Below are positions 30,676 through 32,919 of a stretch of 32,919 nt of DNA, one piece after another. Below the pieces are notes generated by a model. It did no database searches, was not told where the DNA came from, and saw only the letters and a program-made list of their open reading frames with translations. This stretch comes from a bacterium (GTDB lineage: Bacteria; Cyanobacteriota; Vampirovibrionia; Gastranaerophilales; Gastranaerophilaceae), in NCBI GenBank assembly GCA_017409065.1, contig JAFQTK010000091.1, positions 1 through 32,919 on the forward strand, read 5' to 3'. A program made the position numbers and the translations under genes. Every line of letters starts with the position of its first letter. Positions within the stretch are counted from its first letter, which is position 1.

Positions 30676-31209
30676 ATGCTAGAGCACGGCTATATACAAA
30701 TTTACACAGGTGATGGAAAAGGTAAAACAACCGCATCTTTGGGATTAGCGTTGCGTGCTTTGGGGCATGGTTGGAAAGTTTTGGTAATTCAATTTACAAA
30801 AGGTGATTCAGGCACATGTTATGGTGAGTTGGAATCAGCATTAAATTATTTGCCAAATTTAAAAGTTGTTCAATTTGGCATGGATAGAGTTGTGTATTCT
30901 CACAATGTTTGTATGGAAGATTTTAAGGAAGCTAAACGTGGTTGGGAATTTGCAAAGGAAGCTATTTCCAGTGGTGAATACCAGTTGGTTATCCTTGATG
31001 AAATTAATATTTGTACAGATATGAATATGATTAAGGTTTCTGACGTAAAAGATGTTTTATTGAATAAACCTGAAAATCTTGAAATTGTGTTAACCGGAAG
31101 AAGAGCTCATCCGGAGTTAAAAGCTTTAGCACACCTTGTAACTGAAATGGTGCCTGTAAAACACTATTTTGATATGGGCGTAATGGCAAGACAAGGTATT
31201 GAATATTAG
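30676..31209 (+). CDS. cobO: Corrinoid adenosyltransferase (CobO/BtuR type)
   Basis: ATP:cob(I)alamin adenosyltransferase of the CobA/CobO/BtuR fold, attaching the 5'-deoxyadenosyl group to a corrinoid. 177 aa. A P-loop at the N-terminus, GDGKGKTTASLGLALRALGHG, is the family diagnostic. Then come KVLVIQFTKGDSG, the Walker B region YQLVILDEINICTDMNM and LTGRRAHPELKALAHLVTEM, all in order. GGAGG lies 8 bases before the ATG, preceded by two hairpins (30553-30627). Ends in a terminator at 31241-31267. No other cobalamin genes are adjacent, so it may serve salvage rather than complete synthesis. Confidence 0.95.
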   Translation: MLEHGYIQIYTGDGKGKTTASLGLALRALGHGWKVLVIQFTKGDSGTCYGELESALNYLPNLKVVQFGMDRVVYSHNVCMEDFKEAKRGWEFAKEAISSGEYQLVILDEINICTDMNMIKVSDVKDVLLNKPENLEIVLTGRRAHPELKALAHLVTEMVPVKHYFDMGVMARQGIEY

Positions 31210-31240
31210 AGAGAGAAATACATTTTGGTATATTGATTTA

Positions 31241-31267
31241 AATAGGACTTAGGTCCTATTTTTTTTT
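31241..31267 (+). terminator. Intrinsic terminator after cobO
   Basis: AATAGGAC (31241-31248), loop TTAG, GTCCTATT (31253-31260), then seven Ts. It overlaps the last codons and the stop of the convergent YkgJ-like gene. Confidence 0.85.
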
Positions 31268-31654
31268 GTTTAAAAAATCCTCAAATTTTATATCTTCAAC
31301 TTTGTATCCGCAACCATCGTGAAGCTGTGCTTTGTGTCTGAGTTTTTTAACAGGATAGCGTTTGCACATTGCTAATCGTTTATTATAAACGGAGCATTTC
31401 CCGTCTTTTGTAACAAGCTTGCAAGCAAAAATCAAGTTTCCGTCTTCATCTTTGCGTTTAATGTAAAAACGTCTGTATGCAGGATAAAGAAATTGCATAA
31501 TTTTGAATTCTTTTTCCGTGTAAGTATCATAGCTGTACATGTAGTTGCAGCATTTTCCGCATTGTTTACAGTCACCGGTTATTTTATAGTATATTTTATC
31601 CGGTACAAAGTAAGAACATATTTCATAGTAAAAAGCTTTAAGAATGTTAATCAT
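31256..31654 (-). CDS. YkgJ-family cysteine-cluster protein
   Basis: 132 aa. ITGDCKQCGKCCNYMYSYDT near residue 28 is the CX2CX2CC hallmark of this metal-binding (zinc or iron-sulfur) family. Additional Cys lie in FACKLVTKDGKCSVYNKRLAMC and YKVEDIKFEDF ends the protein. Small, soluble, no signal peptide. Family members are often of unknown function or act in redox/Fe-S chemistry. The stop codon falls within the cobO terminator hairpin. Its start lies 62 bases upstream of the divergent PBP1A gene. Confidence 0.9.
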   Translation of the reverse strand: MINILKAFYYEICSYFVPDKIYYKITGDCKQCGKCCNYMYSYDTYTEKEFKIMQFLYPAYRRFYIKRKDEDGNLIFACKLVTKDGKCSVYNKRLAMCKRYPVKKLRHKAQLHDGCGYKVEDIKFEDFLNKKK

Positions 31655-31716
31655 TGTGCATTATTTTGTATTTTGGTTTATATTATTAATTATAATATAA
31701 GGATTAATTTAGTGTT

Positions 31717-32919
31717 ATGAGAGAATATAAAGTGCCAAGACGAAAGAAAAAAAATCAAATTGGAAAATTTATCGCATATAGTGTTGTTATGTTTGTAGCA
31801 TTTTGCTGTGCAGCAGTAGTTGCAGTAAAATTATACACAATGGCATTGCCACCTATCAAGAATTTGGATGCATATCGTCCTAATGTAGTGACTCAAATTT
31901 ATTCTAAAGATGGGGAAATTATAAAAACTTTTACCGCATATACGTCACAGAGGGCGACTATTGGTGAAATTCCTGATGCATTAAAAAAAGCAATTATTGC
32001 AACTGAGGATAAAAACTTTTATACTCATGACGGTTATGATTTGGGTGGTTTAGCCCGTTCAACTATTGCGAATATTCAAGCTGGTCGTTTGGTTCAGGGG
32101 GCAAGTACAATAACGCAACAGTTGGCTCGTCTTTTGTTTTTAAATAATGAAAAAACTTATGATAGAAAAATAAAAGAATTTATTCTTTCTGCAAGAATTG
32201 AGAAATCAATTACAAAAGACAAAATTTTGGAAATGTATTTGAATAATGTTTATTTAGGCTCAGGTGCTTATGGTGTTGCAGGTGCTTCTAAAGTCTATTT
32301 TAATAAACCATTGAGCAAATTAACTCTTTCAGAGTGTGCATTGATAGCAGGATTGCCTCAAGCTCCGTCAATATATTCTCCATTTAATGATTTGAAAAAG
32401 GCTATAAAACGTAGGAACCAAGTTCTTAACAGAATGTACAAGATGCGTTATATAACCAGAGTACAATACAAAAATGCTTTGCAAGAAGAAGTTGTACTGA
32501 ATCCGTTGCCTAGTATTTACGTTTATAATAAAGCTCCATACTTTGTTGATTATGTGATGAAAGAGCTACAAAGCATGGGATTTACGGAAAATGAAATTAC
32601 CCAAGGTGGGTATAAAATTTACACGACATTAGATTCTAAGACACAAGAAGCTGCAAATTTGGCAATGGTAAAAAATCTTTCAGCTTGGGGAATGAAAGGT
32701 GTTAAAAACCAATCAGCTGTATTTTCTTTTTCTCCATTGACAGGTGAAATTATTGCTTTTGCAGGAGGTAAAAATTATTCAGAAACACAATATGATAGAA
32801 TTACTCAGTCGATTAGACCACCGGGGTCAGCATTTAAACCTATTGTTTATGCTGCAGCAGTGGAAAAAGGTTGGGGCCCTAATGATATTTTAGATGATTT
32901 GCCTGTGACTGTTTGGAAA
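31717..32919 (+). CDS. Penicillin-binding protein 1A-type (bifunctional), incomplete at the right edge
   Basis: Only the first 401 codons are in the window. A basic N-terminus (MREYKVPRRKKKNQIGKF) is followed by one TM helix (about 19-40). The glycosyltransferase (GT51) domain has AIIATEDKNFYTHDGYDLGG with its catalytic Glu, GASTITQQLARLLFL, and KILEMYLNNVYLGSGAYGVAGAS. The transpeptidase begins about residue 310 and its SxxK (RPPGSAFKPIVYAA) is visible just before the edge. So it polymerises glycan strands and cross-links peptides at the inner membrane. Start at ATG 31717; a TATAAT at about 31690 may be its -10, but the ribosome-binding site is weak. Confidence 0.95.
   Translation, partial: MREYKVPRRKKKNQIGKFIAYSVVMFVAFCCAAVVAVKLYTMALPPIKNLDAYRPNVVTQIYSKDGEIIKTFTAYTSQRATIGEIPDALKKAIIATEDKNFYTHDGYDLGGLARSTIANIQAGRLVQGASTITQQLARLLFLNNEKTYDRKIKEFILSARIEKSITKDKILEMYLNNVYLGSGAYGVAGASKVYFNKPLSKLTLSECALIAGLPQAPSIYSPFNDLKKAIKRRNQVLNRMYKMRYITRVQYKNALQEEVVLNPLPSIYVYNKAPYFVDYVMKELQSMGFTENEITQGGYKIYTTLDSKTQEAANLAMVKNLSAWGMKGVKNQSAVFSFSPLTGEIIAFAGGKNYSETQYDRITQSIRPPGSAFKPIVYAAAVEKGWGPNDILDDLPVTVWK

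Noticed and set aside
1-32919. CRISPR array, insertion sequence or integrase
   Set aside because: No regularly spaced direct repeats with spacers, no transposase or integrase motif, and no terminal inverted repeats seen. The mobile-type signals are confined to the tail-fibre cassette and the degraded fragments.

Overview
The window is AT-rich, gene-dense bacterial chromosome with mixed strands. The gene set is Gram-negative and anaerobic: an OmpH/Skp-like periplasmic protein, two GT9 and one GT8 glycosyltransferases of the LPS type, a hybrid-cluster protein, a meso-diaminopimelate dehydrogenase and a CoA-dehydratase-activator-like protein. Several otherwise unrelated proteins start with a short Asn-Pro ... 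Phe-Gly leader. By impression, not by search, this fits an uncultured gut lineage such as Gastranaerophilales/Vampirovibrionia (non-photosynthetic Cyanobacteriota). The taxon is an inference; the gene calls do not depend on it.

Layout. 1-3.3 kb: hcp, a decayed AAA ATPase gene and an orphan membrane protein. 3.3-7.8 kb: accessory region with a 695-aa HEATH-motif putative metalloprotease, a short ADP-ribosyltransferase-like fragment, a cluster of TTGTATAA repeats, a low-molecular-weight tyrosine phosphatase and a 352-aa tail-anchored protein. 7.9-11.6 kb: a GT8 glycosyltransferase, then a minus-strand mobile-element cassette (Rep-like protein, tail-fibre-like protein, DUF4376-like protein). 11.6-17.3 kb: nitrilase-family amidase, OmpH-like protein, a small secreted protein, a histidine kinase, a 73-aa FG-leader protein, a GT9 enzyme with a probably leaderless mRNA, and ddh. 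17.3-24.4 kb: housekeeping block with tRNA-Gly, uppS-rdgB, a YhcC-like radical SAM gene with a small zinc ribbon gene, an unidentified structured RNA, the pgm-yhcH-lepB-C_GCAxxG cluster, pheA and tRNA-Val. 24.4-32.9 kb: a second GT9, a secreted GH13-family gene broken by one in-frame stop, a small conserved protein, a CoA-activase-like protein, a hybrid receiver/histidine kinase, a corrinoid adenosyltransferase, a YkgJ-like cysteine-cluster protein and a PBP1A that runs off the right edge.

Genes that plausibly work together: ddh (lysine/mDAP), uppS (lipid carrier) and PBP1A in peptidoglycan synthesis; the GT9, GT8 and OmpH genes in the outer membrane; hcp in nitrosative or redox stress. The most unusual signals are the shared NP...FG leader on three unrelated proteins, the structured RNA near 20.1-20.3 kb with several GGA motifs, the nonsense codon that separates a signal peptide from an intact GH13 active site, and two promoters placed so that their mRNAs should start at or almost at the start codon.
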